Shown here piece after piece: positions 24,501-35,431 of a stretch of DNA of 64,000 nucleotides (positions are counted from its first letter, which is position 1; each line of letters starts with the position of its first letter). Below the pieces are notes generated by a model that did no database searches, was not told where the DNA came from, and saw nothing but the letters and a program-made list of their open reading frames with translations. Both the position numbers and the translations under genes were made by a program. Source of the stretch: Streblospio benedicti. Its lineage: Eukaryota > Annelida > Polychaeta > Spionida > Spionidae. The stretch lies in assembly GCA_019095985.1 (NCBI GenBank), contig CM032660.1, positions 45,426,822 to 45,490,821 of the forward strand, written 5' to 3'.

Positions 24501-27333
24501 CTGGCAGTAACTTAAAGGCGTGGCACAAATCGTCCTGGCAATGAAACACAAATGGCCCAGTTTGTGAACACATCCAACGCGTCATCCAATCCTCATAGAC
24601 CACCCGTGACTGTGACGGGTCGATGCCAGCATTTATTGACATGTCGTTATAAAATGGGTAACTGAGGTTCAAAATAAGCCTGTACTCCCCTTGTTGTCGT
24701 TTTGGTATTAATTTCAGAGGTGATACGAAAAAAGGCTCAAAATGGGGAGAGTCAATGGACCCGGCCATACCTACCTCAGCTACAAGCTCTGAACAAATCT
24801 TATCCCGCACTACATCCACATTATCACTAATTGAATGATGATTGTTTATTGTCAGGTTATGGGAGTCGTCACAGACGGGAGATAGAATCCTTCCCAGAAC
24901 CCCCCATCAAATAATCCGCATCCTCACTGGCATAGCCTCGAGCCAGTAACATAACCTAGTTACGCGAAGCGGAGTCGGCAGAACGCTGGCCCTGTTTTCC
25001 AGTGGGGCTGCTCGCATCTAATGGCTGGATGATTCTGTCAATACTGGCAGGCATGTGAGTGAACACAGGGCCTGGGCACACTTCTGACCAACGTGGAAAT
25101 TGATGCAATGCCCTTTCGGGACACTGACCCCGGCCTTGTTGTAGACAATGTTCTGCCCTTGGCGAAGTACGCCTGGATGGACGACTTGATGCGGCAAACG
25201 GCTCAGGGTGGCCTCAGCACGCAGCGCCCAGACGCCTATGTCGACGCCGCCCACGCGGGTCGACACCTCGGGAGAAGCCACGGCTTTACGATACTCCAGG
25301 TCAAGCAAGCATGTGCCGCCCCCATTTAATATCTGTCACCGCATGCAAAATCCCAGCCGTCTCCTAAGCAACTCCAAAAGCACCCAATCCGGTGCCCATA
25401 AGAGATCACGGGCTATTCCTCTGCTTAAGACCCATCTTGGAGTGAGGCCCTCACCGCACACAGGCCCTCCCGGAGTGGGGCCGCACCTTAATGAGAGAGT
25501 GGGTGTGTAAAACACTAGTTTCTGCGGGCTTTGGAGGTGTGCATCCACTGTGGCACCCAGGGCCTGCCCACCTCAAAGGAGCGGCCCTCACCTCCAGATC
25601 ATCCTGATCCATGATTGTTTGGACTCCCCTGTCGGCCAAACTCGCCCTGTCGGCCTGCGATTTCGGCACGCTTTTGGACACCACCTGTCGACGACAGCGC
25701 TGCCAGAGCTTTTGCACTCTGAGCAGTGAGCCGCTGAGCTGGTTCTCCCATATAGGAGATTGCGGGCGCGGTGAGCCTAGCTACCGCCTTCCACTGGCTC
25801 GTGGCACCACGTGAAGCGACTCAGGCGTGACCTGGCACGCTTTTAGAGCTGTGATGCTACTTGACGCCACCGGCGCATTGGACATCTGGAAACAAACAAA
25901 GGCACATGGGCACAACACTTGGTCGCCGAGTAACGCAATCGCAGAACAGAAATTGGTTTCACTGATCAAAAATGAAATTTGCCAATTTATCGCAAAAATG
26001 ATTAGCTGAGGAGGCTTGAAAATTAGAGATCAGTAGGCGAGTTAAAAACTAAATTAACTGGGAAGGTAAAGATAAGCAGTAAACAACCTTAAAGATTGCC
26101 ACCTTAAACGAAAAAGTAATACGATAATAAAAGTAAAAACACCAAAGCCCGTAAATCACAGACTTACAAATGGGTCACAAAAAAGGTCTTTATTAGAAAA
26201 AAACAAAAAGGCTGAAAAACTGAAAAAGGGGGATATAAAATTCCCCCCACAAAGTGTGGGGACCATTCGGCTCCCAAAAAAGGGGGGTTTTGTGCCGGAA
26301 AGTAAGACAAAGTGACCCCCACGTGAACTAGATATAAAGAAACAACAAGCATGGACACTAAGTACCAAAAATAAGACGGACAATAGCACACTAGGCCAAA
26401 AAAAAATTTGACTCCACATACCGCAGGACCTCAAAAGAAAAAACCCGCCCCTTACATTGCCTCTGGCAACACATCCTATAACCTCACACCGAGCCGTCGG
26501 GGGACGCACGACCAAGCGCAGACGCAACTCTCACCAGAAGGTACCTTCCTTAAAACCCTCGAATGCAAAAACAACCACGGTAGGCGCCTGCGTGACCGAG
26601 AGGTGTACACCGGCCAGACGACAAATACCGCCTGTAGTCTGCTGTTATTCCTTTCAGAACACTTCATTGGCTGTGAGCTTCACAAACACCGCATGAGGAA
26701 AGAGCGCTGGTTGTATTTGATGAACACGTTGGTTGAAACCTGGGGGCGGCGAATTATCTTCCGATAGCGAATGACTTAGCTTGGTAATCAAAAGGGTCTG
26801 TAAAAACAAGCCAAGATCATAGTTCCACATTCAAGATCAACACAGATGGTTGTAATCCTTGCGATGTTAGTGAAGATCTCGTCGGAGCCCGGTGACCATC
26901 TCACACGTAAACCGGCCATGCTATCCCAGCCAGTGAATCTGGAAATCACTTAGTCCTTAAGTTGGGGTGAAAAATCAACTCGATCAACGCGGGGTAAAAT
27001 CCTCTGTTTCATGAAATGAAAACCAAGTCCTACCACAACTGTGGTGTACATCGTTCCAAACACAAAAAACAAAGTCCAAGACACTCAACGTCAGATAAAC
27101 GAAGAAAAAATACCTTTTAATAAAAATTGAAATGAGAGAAAAATTTCAAGTTATGTCTGACGAGTAGAAAGTCGGGAACGAATGATGTGCGTGGATTGTT
27201 CTCATGAGGTTGTGCCGGTTTGAAAGGGAAGTTAAAGGCTCTGGGGCAGTATTCGGCCTTGGGTCATGAGAACTTCAGATGATTTGAAGACAATGTTCAC
27301 CTACAAACCATCCGCTGGGCGAATGTTTATTTA
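21531..27333 (-). mobile_element. Ngaro/PAT-like tyrosine-recombinase retrotransposon (DIRS order), broken fossil
   Basis: Read on the minus strand the order is repeat A1 (27333-27115), coding region, B1 (22379-22213), A2 (22116-21895), B2 (21703-21531). This split direct repeat layout is characteristic of Ngaro and PAT elements. Parts, in order: a leader/gag-like region (about 27000-24900), reverse transcriptase (about 24819-24200, with the ILDDFMFLA catalytic block), RNase H (about 24200-23405, with the IPGYSNVVADRLSR end), and tyrosine recombinase (about 23465-22586). The coding region is broken in at least five places. The repeat pairs remain roughly 90 percent alike by eye, so it is of moderate age. 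It lies between unit E and the signal exon at 28440, probably within one former intron. Confidence 0.85.
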
Positions 27334-28395
27334 TTACTCACAAATTTTAATCTATCTTTCAAGGAATCATTTACACTGCTCCGCGTGTGTGTGGGGTTAG
27401 CAAAAAAATGACGAACGTTGAGGGGAGGGGCGGACTGGGTGATGCCGCTCCTGAAAAAGTTGTAGATATTTATTAGTGAAATCACATTGCTAATGTTTGC
27501 TTTATGTCTTAAAGACATTTCAAAATTTAAGTCTAAAATTCTCTATAGTATACTACAAAACCGTCATGGGAAGATAGGGTGAGCCGAGCAAAGATAACAT
27601 CAACTTACTGTGAGGGGTGCTGCAGTTAACGAAAGGGTGACAATGAGCTAGAGGGGTAAAAAGGGCCAAATATCAGGTGATTTTTCCGCCTCTGTAACGA
27701 TCACAAATAAAACAGACTCCGATTTATTTTTTTGGACAAGGAACCTACATGGTTCGAAAACAAATTAACAAAAAACAAACGTAACAAAAATCAAACAAAA
27801 AACACTACTACATGTAGTGTGATATCACGCAGCATAAAAAGAAAATTCAGGAACAAATGAGACCAAGTCTGTGGTACCAGATACATAGATTTTTTTGATC
27901 ACACACTAATACCTGTAGTTATTTTTTCAACTTGTAGTTATACACGTAGCAGATGTTGTGGCTTCTTCATGTGTGTTTAACTTAAAGAGACATGCCTATC
28001 AAGAACTGAGCTGCTACAAATCTCGGCAATTTTACGTTGATTAACGTCTCCTTCAGACAGACTCTTCCCCGCATTCAAATGCCTATGAGAGGTGTTTTGA
28101 AACAATATAGGGTCGTTCACAAATGACGTCACCGCGGGGGGAAAGATGACGAATGATGTCCAGAGAGAAAACGCCAGCTGCGGGACTGTGGGGGGTTTGG
28201 TTTGTGATATAAAAAAGTGCCTTTTTAATAATTTTCCAATGGAATTGCATTAAATCCAAAAATATTAATATGTTGTGAACATTGTTTTTGGAGGTTCATA
28301 GCAGTGTAATAGGGACGTTGTTACTTGCTTCATATGGATAGTGGTGGGCCGGAGGCGGGGGGTGCAAGGAGTGTGAGTAAAAAATGACGCGTCAT
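27334..28395. repeat. Duplicated 1.06-kb block, copy 1
   Basis: It runs parallel to 30071-31128 from TTTAATCTATCTT to about AATGACGCGTCA, with shared landmarks such as GGAACCTACATGGTTCG, AGCAGATGTTGTGGCTTCTT and ATATTAATATGTTGTGAACA. Many small indels separate the copies. Two TIR-type segments with GATCGTTCACAAATGACGTCA-like ends lie within the block; here the right end of the second one is missing. The block abuts the retrotransposon on its left and the unit H signal exon on its right. Confidence 0.8.
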
Positions 28396-28439
28396 CGAAG
28401 AATTAAAGTTACTTAGTATTATAGCTATAATACATACAC

Positions 28440-28527
28440 ACACTCCTGCGGATAAGGTTTTACAACCTAAGTTCTGTCCATGAATCCCGACAAACAAATT
28501 TGAAAGCAATATCCAGAGGATAGCCAT
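28440..28527 (-). pseudogene. Unit H: signal-peptide exon of the TSP1 family, frame-damaged
   Basis: Minus-strand ATG gives MAILWILLSNLFVGIHGQNL, then GCK, after which one extra A in an A run shifts the frame. Ignoring it, the end would match the PYPQEC ending of unit B, next to a GTGTATGT donor. The exon is 88 bases against 87 or 90 in intact units. The promoter TATA box is kept. It may be the first exon of unit E, from which it is separated by the retrotransposon and one copy of the duplicated block, or an orphan. The extra base sits in a homopolymer, so a sequencing error is possible. Confidence 0.6.
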
Positions 28528-28558
28528 GACTATGAATGCTATCACTTCAAAACGTAGT

Positions 28559-28570
28559 CTTTATATATAC
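28559..28570 (-). promoter_or_regulatory. TATA box of unit H
   Basis: Minus-strand TATATATAAAG about 40-42 bases before the ATG, the same position as in units A-C. Confidence 0.5.
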
Positions 28571-30070
28571 ATCATTGTATCTCAGCAACCCTATGTGATC
28601 AATCGCTCATACAAGGTGCTATCCGTGGACATGGTAACCTAGAAACAGAACTAGAAACCCAAAATTGATTTAGTTTTGGTTACTAGGCAAACACAGTTCA
28701 TCAAGACATGTCAATATATGAAAGGATGCTTTTTTAAAGAGTCGCATTTTTTCCTATATGGATTGGTTTCTGTCTGTCCATTAACTCACGAGCTGTTTGC
28801 GCGGCGATATGGGGGCTTCCCGAGGAGAAGTCGGGGAGTTGGGACATTACTAGATGGAAAACACAGAATAAGTTTCTTCAAGTAGTCGAATCACGTTTGC
28901 GTTGTCCGGGGCTTGTATCCCGTATATGAAAGGAAAGCTTTGCTTATTTTTTCAATTCCGGTATCTTTTGAGTCACATTTGACTTTATTCCATCTCAGGA
29001 TTGGTGTCGTGTCGGTGTGCAACTGACGTGGTTATGTTCTGCCCATAACCGCAAGAACATGAAATGTGTATATCAAGTGTTATAATGCCTTTGATAAATG
29101 TCAGAGTATATATGGGTGGTTCCGTTTCTTCATAACACTTCACAGTGGTGGGAGAATACAGTGGTAGTATTCTGTAGTATTCTTAAGCAATATGATATAT
29201 TTTACGGGGGTGGATGATGGGATATTGTGGGCTATTCCACCCACGCCTCTTGACGTGAGAGCACACAAAATTTAAAAGATTTCATGGTTAGGTGATGTGC
29301 CCACGAACCTCTCCCCCGTAACCAACCAAATAGCTTGGTACAAACCTAGATTCGCCCTTGAAAAAATGACAGTAACAGGGTCAGATCCAGTTTTTTCTCA
29401 GATCCTGGGACCACTGCATCACTCACAAACTACCACTTGTTCTAATGATATATCAAGGAACTAGAAACAAACATAAAATAAATGTATAATCATTCAGGGG
29501 CAAATGCAGGGCGGGTGCCTATTCTCCACTTTCCGCCAATTTGTTTTGCACCATTTTAACCAGCCCCTGTACATACCGAGTCTTGGTTCGACTGCACTTA
29601 CGCTTCAATACTTACAACCTTACAACAAAGTTGATGATGACAATATATCTTTGCATAACCCATAGTGGGCAGTTGCGTGATTCATTTAAAATTTAGAACA
29701 TGACATACTAACATGTACGTTTTTGCAGATTATGGAGGAGTGACGATTGTAGAAAGAAATTAACAAAACTTACTAAAACCGCCATTCTGTCTGTGCTATA
29801 CAGCACTCATTGATAGGCACTCCGCGCGATGTTGGAAAACTAGAGGCCAGAAAATGTTCCAATTGAACGATATATTTTCACTATATTGAATTTATAAGGA
29901 TAGCAACCCTCTGTCTTCGAGGTATATCCTCGGTTCCTAGGGTGGGCAGCTTCGGTAATACAATAACTAATCTTTTGAACAATACTCCAGTCGAAATTAA
30001 ATCCATTAATGAGCAATCCAATTTCAAAATTCAAACAAAAAATTTTGTTCACAAATTGAAAATATGGGAA
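28571..30070. other. Gene-free stretch between unit H and duplicated block copy 2
   Basis: AT-rich, no exon or repeat recognised. Open frames here show no family pattern. Confidence 0.4.
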
Positions 30071-31128
30071 AAACATATTTAATCTATCTTCAAGGAATCA
30101 TTTACCAATGACGTTGCCCGGCAAGTGGGGTTGTAGCGAAAAATGACGAACGTTGAGGGGGGGGGTTAGGACCTGGGTGATGTCACCTCTTGAAAAAAAA
30201 GTTGTAGATATTTATTACTAGTGGAAATCACATTGCCATGTTTGCTTTATGTCTTAAAGACATTTTCAAAATTAAGTCTAAATTATAGACATCACGAAAC
30301 CATGTCATGGAAGATAGGGGGTGAGTTGAGGCAAAGATAACATCAACTTTCCAGGAGGGGTGCTGCAAAGTTAACGAAAGGTGACAATGAGCTAGAGGGG
30401 TAAAAAGGGCCAAATATCAGGTGACGTCACTTGTGAACGATCACAAATAAAACAGATTCCGATTTATTTTTTGACAAGGAACCTACATGGTTCGAAAACA
30501 ATTAACAAAACAAACGTAACAAAAATCAAACAAAAAACACTACTACATGTAGTGTGATATCACGCAGCATAAAAAGAAAATTCAGGAACAAAATGAGACC
30601 AAGCTCTGTGTACCAGATACATAGATTTTTTTTGATCACACACTAATACCTGTAGTTATTTTTTCAACTTGTAGTTATACACGTAGCAGATGTTGTGGCT
30701 TCTTCATGTGTGTTTAACTTAAAGAGACATGCCTATCAAGAACTGAGCTGCTACACCCGGCAATTTTACGTTGATTAACGTCTCCTTCAGACAGACTCTT
30801 CCCGCATTCAAATGCCTATGCGAGAGGTGTTTTGAAACAATATAGGGTCGTTCACAAATGACGTCACCGCGGGGGGTCGTAGAAAGATGACGAATGATGA
30901 TAGGGGGTCCAGAGAAAAATGACGTCATTGCGGACTGTGGGGGTCGGTTTCAGATATAAAAAAGTGCTCTTTTTAATAATTTTCCAATGGAATTGCATTA
31001 AATCCAAAATATTAATATGTTGTGAACATTGTTTTTGGAGGTTCCCATAGCAGTGTAATAGACGTTGTTTACTGTTTATATGGATAGTAGTAAGGGCCGG
31101 AGGCGGGGGTGCATGAGTGAGTAAAAAT
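30071..31128. repeat. Duplicated 1.06-kb block, copy 2
   Basis: Counterpart of 27334-28395. It keeps both TIR-type segments, one ending near 30445 (GGTGACGTCACTTGTGAACGATC) and the other beginning at 30843. The sequence between them is unique and non-coding, so the block looks like a local segmental duplication rather than one transposon. Confidence 0.8.
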
Positions 31129-31239
31129 GACGCGTCAGTGTGTGTGTGTGTGGGGGGGGGGGATAACGATGCAGGATGACGGGGTGGGGCGTCTGAAATG
31201 CCCGAAAATGCGATGACGTCATTTGTGAACGATCCCTAA
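30843..31239. repeat. MITE with GGGTCGTTCACAAATGACGTCA ends
   Basis: The left end TAGGGTCGTTCACAAATGAC is answered by the inverse at the right, GTCATTTGTGAACGATCCCTA, over 397 bases. The interior is G-rich and contains repeated AATGACG motifs and a GTGTGTGTG run. It is non-coding. A similar logic (AGGGAGAACGATCATAAATAA ends) is seen at 50626-50927. Confidence 0.7.
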
Positions 31240-31690
31240 ACGCCTGGGCTACAAAACAAGGAAATACTGTACATGCAATTTGAATGGTGAGATTGATTTA
31301 TCGAAATTTAGTGGTCAATGCAATACTATGACGATTGAATTACATGGATACCTCATTTAATGCACAATTCACCATTTAGAATTCACGGCGTGGCTACCGT
31401 GTTTTCCACCATTTAATAGAATTTCAAAAGTTTAAAATTGAAAAGTTAAGCCAAACCCGCGGTTTTGTTTTATTTTTTAATATATCTCAACTATTTTCGT
31501 GTTCTGACAAGACCTCTTCAGGAGATTTTTTAGTTAACAATAAGCAGCAAATAATATTGAACAGTGCATAATATACATATGTTATATGTCGTATTATGTT
31601 GTCAGAAAGTCTTCAAATAGTCCAATAATTAAACACAGATCATCGATCTGAAATGTTTCACAACGCTTAAAGTTAATGTATTCTACTCAC
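31240..31690. other. Short gene-free stretch left of unit G
   Basis: AT-rich; nothing recognised. A terminal exon for unit G would be expected here but none is evident. Confidence 0.35.
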
Positions 31691-32511
31691 CCATTTCACA
31701 ACAGGGGCCATAGAATGCATCCGTACATTCTCAACTTCCCTGTCTATGATTTTAAAAAAAAACAGATGGTGGTATATAAACACCACCGCTTACACAGCAG
31801 CAACGAAAGCTGGTGCAAGGTGTAATCTGTATCTCGGGAGGCTTATCTAGACATGGTTGGCCTATTGTCCGAAGGGGTTCTGTGCCCCACCAGTTCCACC
31901 CCGACCCGACCCCTACCGCCCCCACCCCCTCTCGACTTTTTAGCAATTGCAGTAGAAAACCCTAGATCGTAACGCGATCCTAGTACCACACGGCATAGAA
32001 CAACGAGTATATGCGCTTCAGGACCCGGGAAAACAATCTTGGAATTCATCGTGACACTTACAAATATGTTCTTGAAAGCAGGTCTGTGGCATATGTTACA
32101 ACAATTATTTTCTTCCAAACAATTATATTATCTAATGTCATTGACACTTTTATACACATAGGCAGATCCAGGGGGCAGGCGGCGCCCCATCCCCGTTTCC
32201 CACCAAATTACTTAATTTTCATAGGGTTTTCCATGAAATCCCTTAAGTGCGCCCCACCCCCCTTTTTTCCTTAAGTGCGCCCCCCCCCTTCCAAAAACCA
32301 GGATCTGCCATTGATACACGTGTCTTATACATGTCTTGAAATATGGAATATGCTTTAGAATAGCTTGGGATAGAAATACAAACATGAGGTCAAACATGAT
32401 AGCACTATGGGGAAAGATACATAGACATTCTTATGGATACGGTTTACAGCCTAAATTCTGTGTACGAATCCCAACAAACAAAACTGTAAGCAATATCAAG
32501 AGCGACGACAT
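31691..32511 (-). pseudogene. Unit G: decayed TSP1/EGF-like gene
   Basis: The signal exon (32511-32425) reads MSSLLILLTVLFVGIRTQNL GCKPYP followed by an in-frame stop where units A and B have a Gly or Glu codon, then EC. Its donor has become CT. The main exon (about 32071-31691) reads EHICKCHDEFQDC, then a TSP1-like CSMPCGTR, FYCNC, and after damage WNWWGTEP, FRCCCVSGGV and YGPCC. It contains several stops, a G-rich expansion and a frame change, and the acceptor AG is altered. The final donor (ATGG|GTGAGT, phase 1) is preserved. Closest to unit B, sharing its CCC...GG end. A MITE (32159-32312) sits in the intron. Clearly a pseudogene. Confidence 0.75.
32159..32312. repeat. GGCAGATCCAGG-type MITE in the unit G intron
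   Basis: TAGGCAGATCCAGG opens and CCAGGATCTGCC closes it. The CATAGGGTTTTCCATGAAATCCC core is the inverse of the core at 6556-6694. The C-rich part includes a short internal duplication of CTTAAGTGCGCCCC. Confidence 0.65.
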
Positions 32512-32703
32512 TTCTTTGATGATACCGTTGTGTTTAAACCGTCTTACATATAACAGCATGGTATCTCAGCAACGCTATGTAATAAATCCTATATACGGTG
32601 TGATCTTTGTTAACATGTTAAAACTAGAAACGTAGACATGGCTCTGGGATGGGAAATTTAGAATATAAAAATGCAAATCATATTTGATACTGAATTAATT
32701 TCG

Positions 32704-34275
32704 TTGTTTCATATGTAACACAACACAAATACAATTTACAGTTGACAAGGTCACTCAGCACGACTTCCGATGCCGAAAATCGGGTCGTACACGTGAGAGT
32801 CTTGAAAAGGTTCCCTCGTCTCGGTTCATGACCTGCTTCTGCCCTCGTATCTTTATCGCCTCCCTGATGGTTCTTGTTCTCCAATCCCCCCTCCCTATCC
32901 AGTACACTCACTTCCTCCCAGTCTATTTCATGATTGTTCTGTTTTACATGGTCTGTGATCGCACTCTTGCTGATTTGGGTTAGGGATTCTTTCCTCGCTG
33001 CTCTGGTGAAAGATCCCCCACTGTTCTGCTCCACATCCTTCATGTGTTCTTTTTTACACGGGTGCCCAGTTTTCTGCCAGTTTCCCCAACATACACACTC
33101 TTGCAAGACTTACAGGGAATTTTGTACACCACTTCACATTTCTCTAGCTTATCCTGTTTGTCCTTAGGATGAACGAGAATGTTCCTGATAGTCTGTAGGG
33201 GCTTCACCGCTGTAGACACTTGGTGCTTATTGAGGATACGTGAAATACCCTCTGTTACCCCTTTTACGTAAGGTAAGATGACTAATCCTTTGGAGCCTGC
33301 TGAGTCCTTATTCTTTTTCTTTCTCTTGTCCTTTCCTCCTTCCTTCTTCTTATCTATCTGTGCTTTCACTTTTTCAAAAGACCATCTTGGGTAGCCACAT
33401 TTAGTTAGAGCCCCTACTATATGTTCTTCCTCTTTCTGTCTATCTCCTGTCTCTGTCACTATGTCATTGCACCTGTCGAGTAGGGTCCGGATCACACCTA
33501 GCTTGTGTTGCAATGGGTGGTGAGACGAGAAATGTAGGTACTGGTCTGTGTGGGTCTTTTTCCTATATACAAGTAGCTTCACAGAATTGTCTGCTTTCCT
33601 CACTATCAAAGTGTCTAGGAACGGAATGGTGCCATCTTTCTCCTCTTCATGAGTGAACTTGATGCTTCCAGTGGTATCTACTGTATTGAGATGGTCAGTC
33701 AAGTTCTGTGTTTCCCCTTCTTTAATCTTTTCCAATACATCGTCTACGTATCTTTTCCACAACTGCGGTCTGCATGTGATTGGTGAAGTGGCAATAGCTT
33801 CTTGTTCCAGCCACTCCATAAACAGGTTCGCGACAATGGGTGACACTGGACTGCCCATAGCTGAGTCAAACTTTTGTTGGTAGATAGTGCCCGTGAACTG
33901 AAAATATGTGGTGGTCAAAATGAACTGGCATAGTTCCATAACATCATTTGGTGTCAAACGTGTTCTTTTTTTCAATGTTGTATCCTTACAGAGTCTGTCG
34001 CGGATGATGTATAATGCTCGGTCTATGGGCGTGTTTGTAAATAGCGACACTACATTGTGGGAAGCAAACACTTCATCATCCTGAATCATTATTGTACAGC
34101 AGGTCATGAACCGAGACGAGGGGGCCTTTCAACTCTCTCATGTGTACGACCCGATTTTCGGCATCGGAAGTCGTGCTGAGTGACCTTGACATGCGCAGAG
34201 ACGTTTTGAAAATGGTGACAGGAGTTGCCGAAACTGTCAACTGTAAAATTGTATTTGTGTTGTGTTATGATGAAC
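32704..34275 (-). mobile_element. Penelope-like element with RT and GIY-YIG parts and inverted ends
   Basis: A 355-residue minus-strand frame (34107-33040) has Penelope RT blocks: SLFTNTPIDRAL, SAMGSPVSPIVANLFME, the catalytic LWKRYVDDV, and the linker VYRKKTHTDQYLHF. It ends with the start of a GIY-YIG nuclease (VVYKIPCK, VYVGETGRKLGTRV). The rest of that domain continues in another frame (32760-33106: ITDHVKQNNHEIDW). It lacks the N-terminal part of the RT and is broken in about two places. The two ends carry inverted copies of about 130 bases, including GCCGAAAATCGGGTCGTACAC and GGTTCATGACCTG, and this is known for Penelope termini. Confidence 0.85.
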
Positions 34276-34281
34276 TAATAA

Positions 34282-34282
<1 letters not shown>

Positions 34283-34317
<35 letters not shown>
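34283..34317. repeat. TA microsatellite
   Basis: About 17 TA units directly outside the right end of the Penelope element. Confidence 0.9.
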
Positions 34318-34321
<4 letters not shown>

Positions 34322-34955
34322 TCCAACACGATGAACTCGTTCAAGGAGTCTTTGGTTCTGTTAATCAATAATACATTAATTTTGAAAGGGAGCCTGTAGT
34401 TAGGAACCTTTTTAAAGAAACGTCGGCAATACCTTTAAGTAATTGAATCATCAGTAGAATAATAATTGTGACAATAATTTCGAACATTTGCTGGCCTATA
34501 AGAGGTTATGTCATGCAGTTTTCAGAAATATTTTATCATATAATGATATTGATATTAGTCAATTAATAGAAAATACTCCAGAAATTGATGAATCAATACG
34601 CGAGAAGTGTGAAAAGGAATCAATATTATGAGTATGGGCATTAGTCACAACAGTGTCAACCATCAGGTTTACAACAGGTTGGTTTGATATGGCTGTGTTA
34701 TTTTGTAGTAACACCTACACACGATGCGTTTTATGCCCCCAAACTCAACTCGTGAATATCGTATTAATAGCCTTGTCTAGAGATGACAATGTTTTACAAT
34801 GTCAGGGGATGCAACCGTATGCGCGTAGAGCCAGAATTATTGGACAAATACACCGACAATAAGTACGCGTGTAAAGTACTTCGCAAACGTAATAACCTCG
34901 TGTTTACGGGACAAAACCCATGCCCTATGAGGCAAAGAAAATGTGATTTACTAAC
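34318..34955. other. Gene-free stretch between Penelope element and unit F
   Basis: AT-rich, nothing recognised. Confidence 0.35.
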
Positions 34956-35144
34956 CTGACATGCAGCACGAATCATACTTCATATCTGTACATTGGCATT
35001 TTCCATCTACGAACACCCCTCCGTTGCGACATGTATTTGAACAACTTCGAGATCGCCGATCCCTCTTGAACATGAACCCCAACTGGACCAAACCCAGACG
35101 CAGTTCCTCAGTTTCTTTTCAGGGTGGCATATCCCATTTCCTCG
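34956..35144 (-). pseudogene. Unit F: internally deleted TSP1/EGF-like exon
   Basis: After an ATTTAG acceptor it reads RGNGICHPEKKLRNCVW, then WSSWGSCSRG. The TSP1 strand region and the WWGK-HGD segment of intact units are missing, and the EGF-like end reappears in another frame: CSNTCRNGG, CQCTDMKYDSCCMSG, up to the conserved AG|GTTAGT donor. At 189 bases it is roughly half the length of the other units and its phase no longer fits. No signal exon was found to the right. A decayed copy, though a shortened expressed form cannot be excluded. Confidence 0.65.
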
Positions 35145-35431
35145 CTAAATATCCTATTTCTACGATTAATTGTGTAAATTTCTGACATGCATAAATACAG
35201 CCATCGTTCAGAGACGTAGCGAAACAGCGGGAGCTTTTGGCGAGATCCATTTGACGAGTGTTTTTGATGGGCGTGACGATCGTCGTTATGGTTTAAAAAG
35301 TTTTGTGCACCTCATGTGTATCGTTAAGGTACTGTAACGGCGACGATACGGCCATAAGGATATCGTAAAAAGCTTGATGCACCTCAGCCCTGGGGCCGGT
35401 TTCATTATCATTTTTTAAGCAAAGAAATGCA

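Noticed and set aside
25093-25510. Plus-strand open frames within the retrotransposon
   Set aside because: Shadows of the minus-strand leader/gag-like region of the Ngaro-like element.
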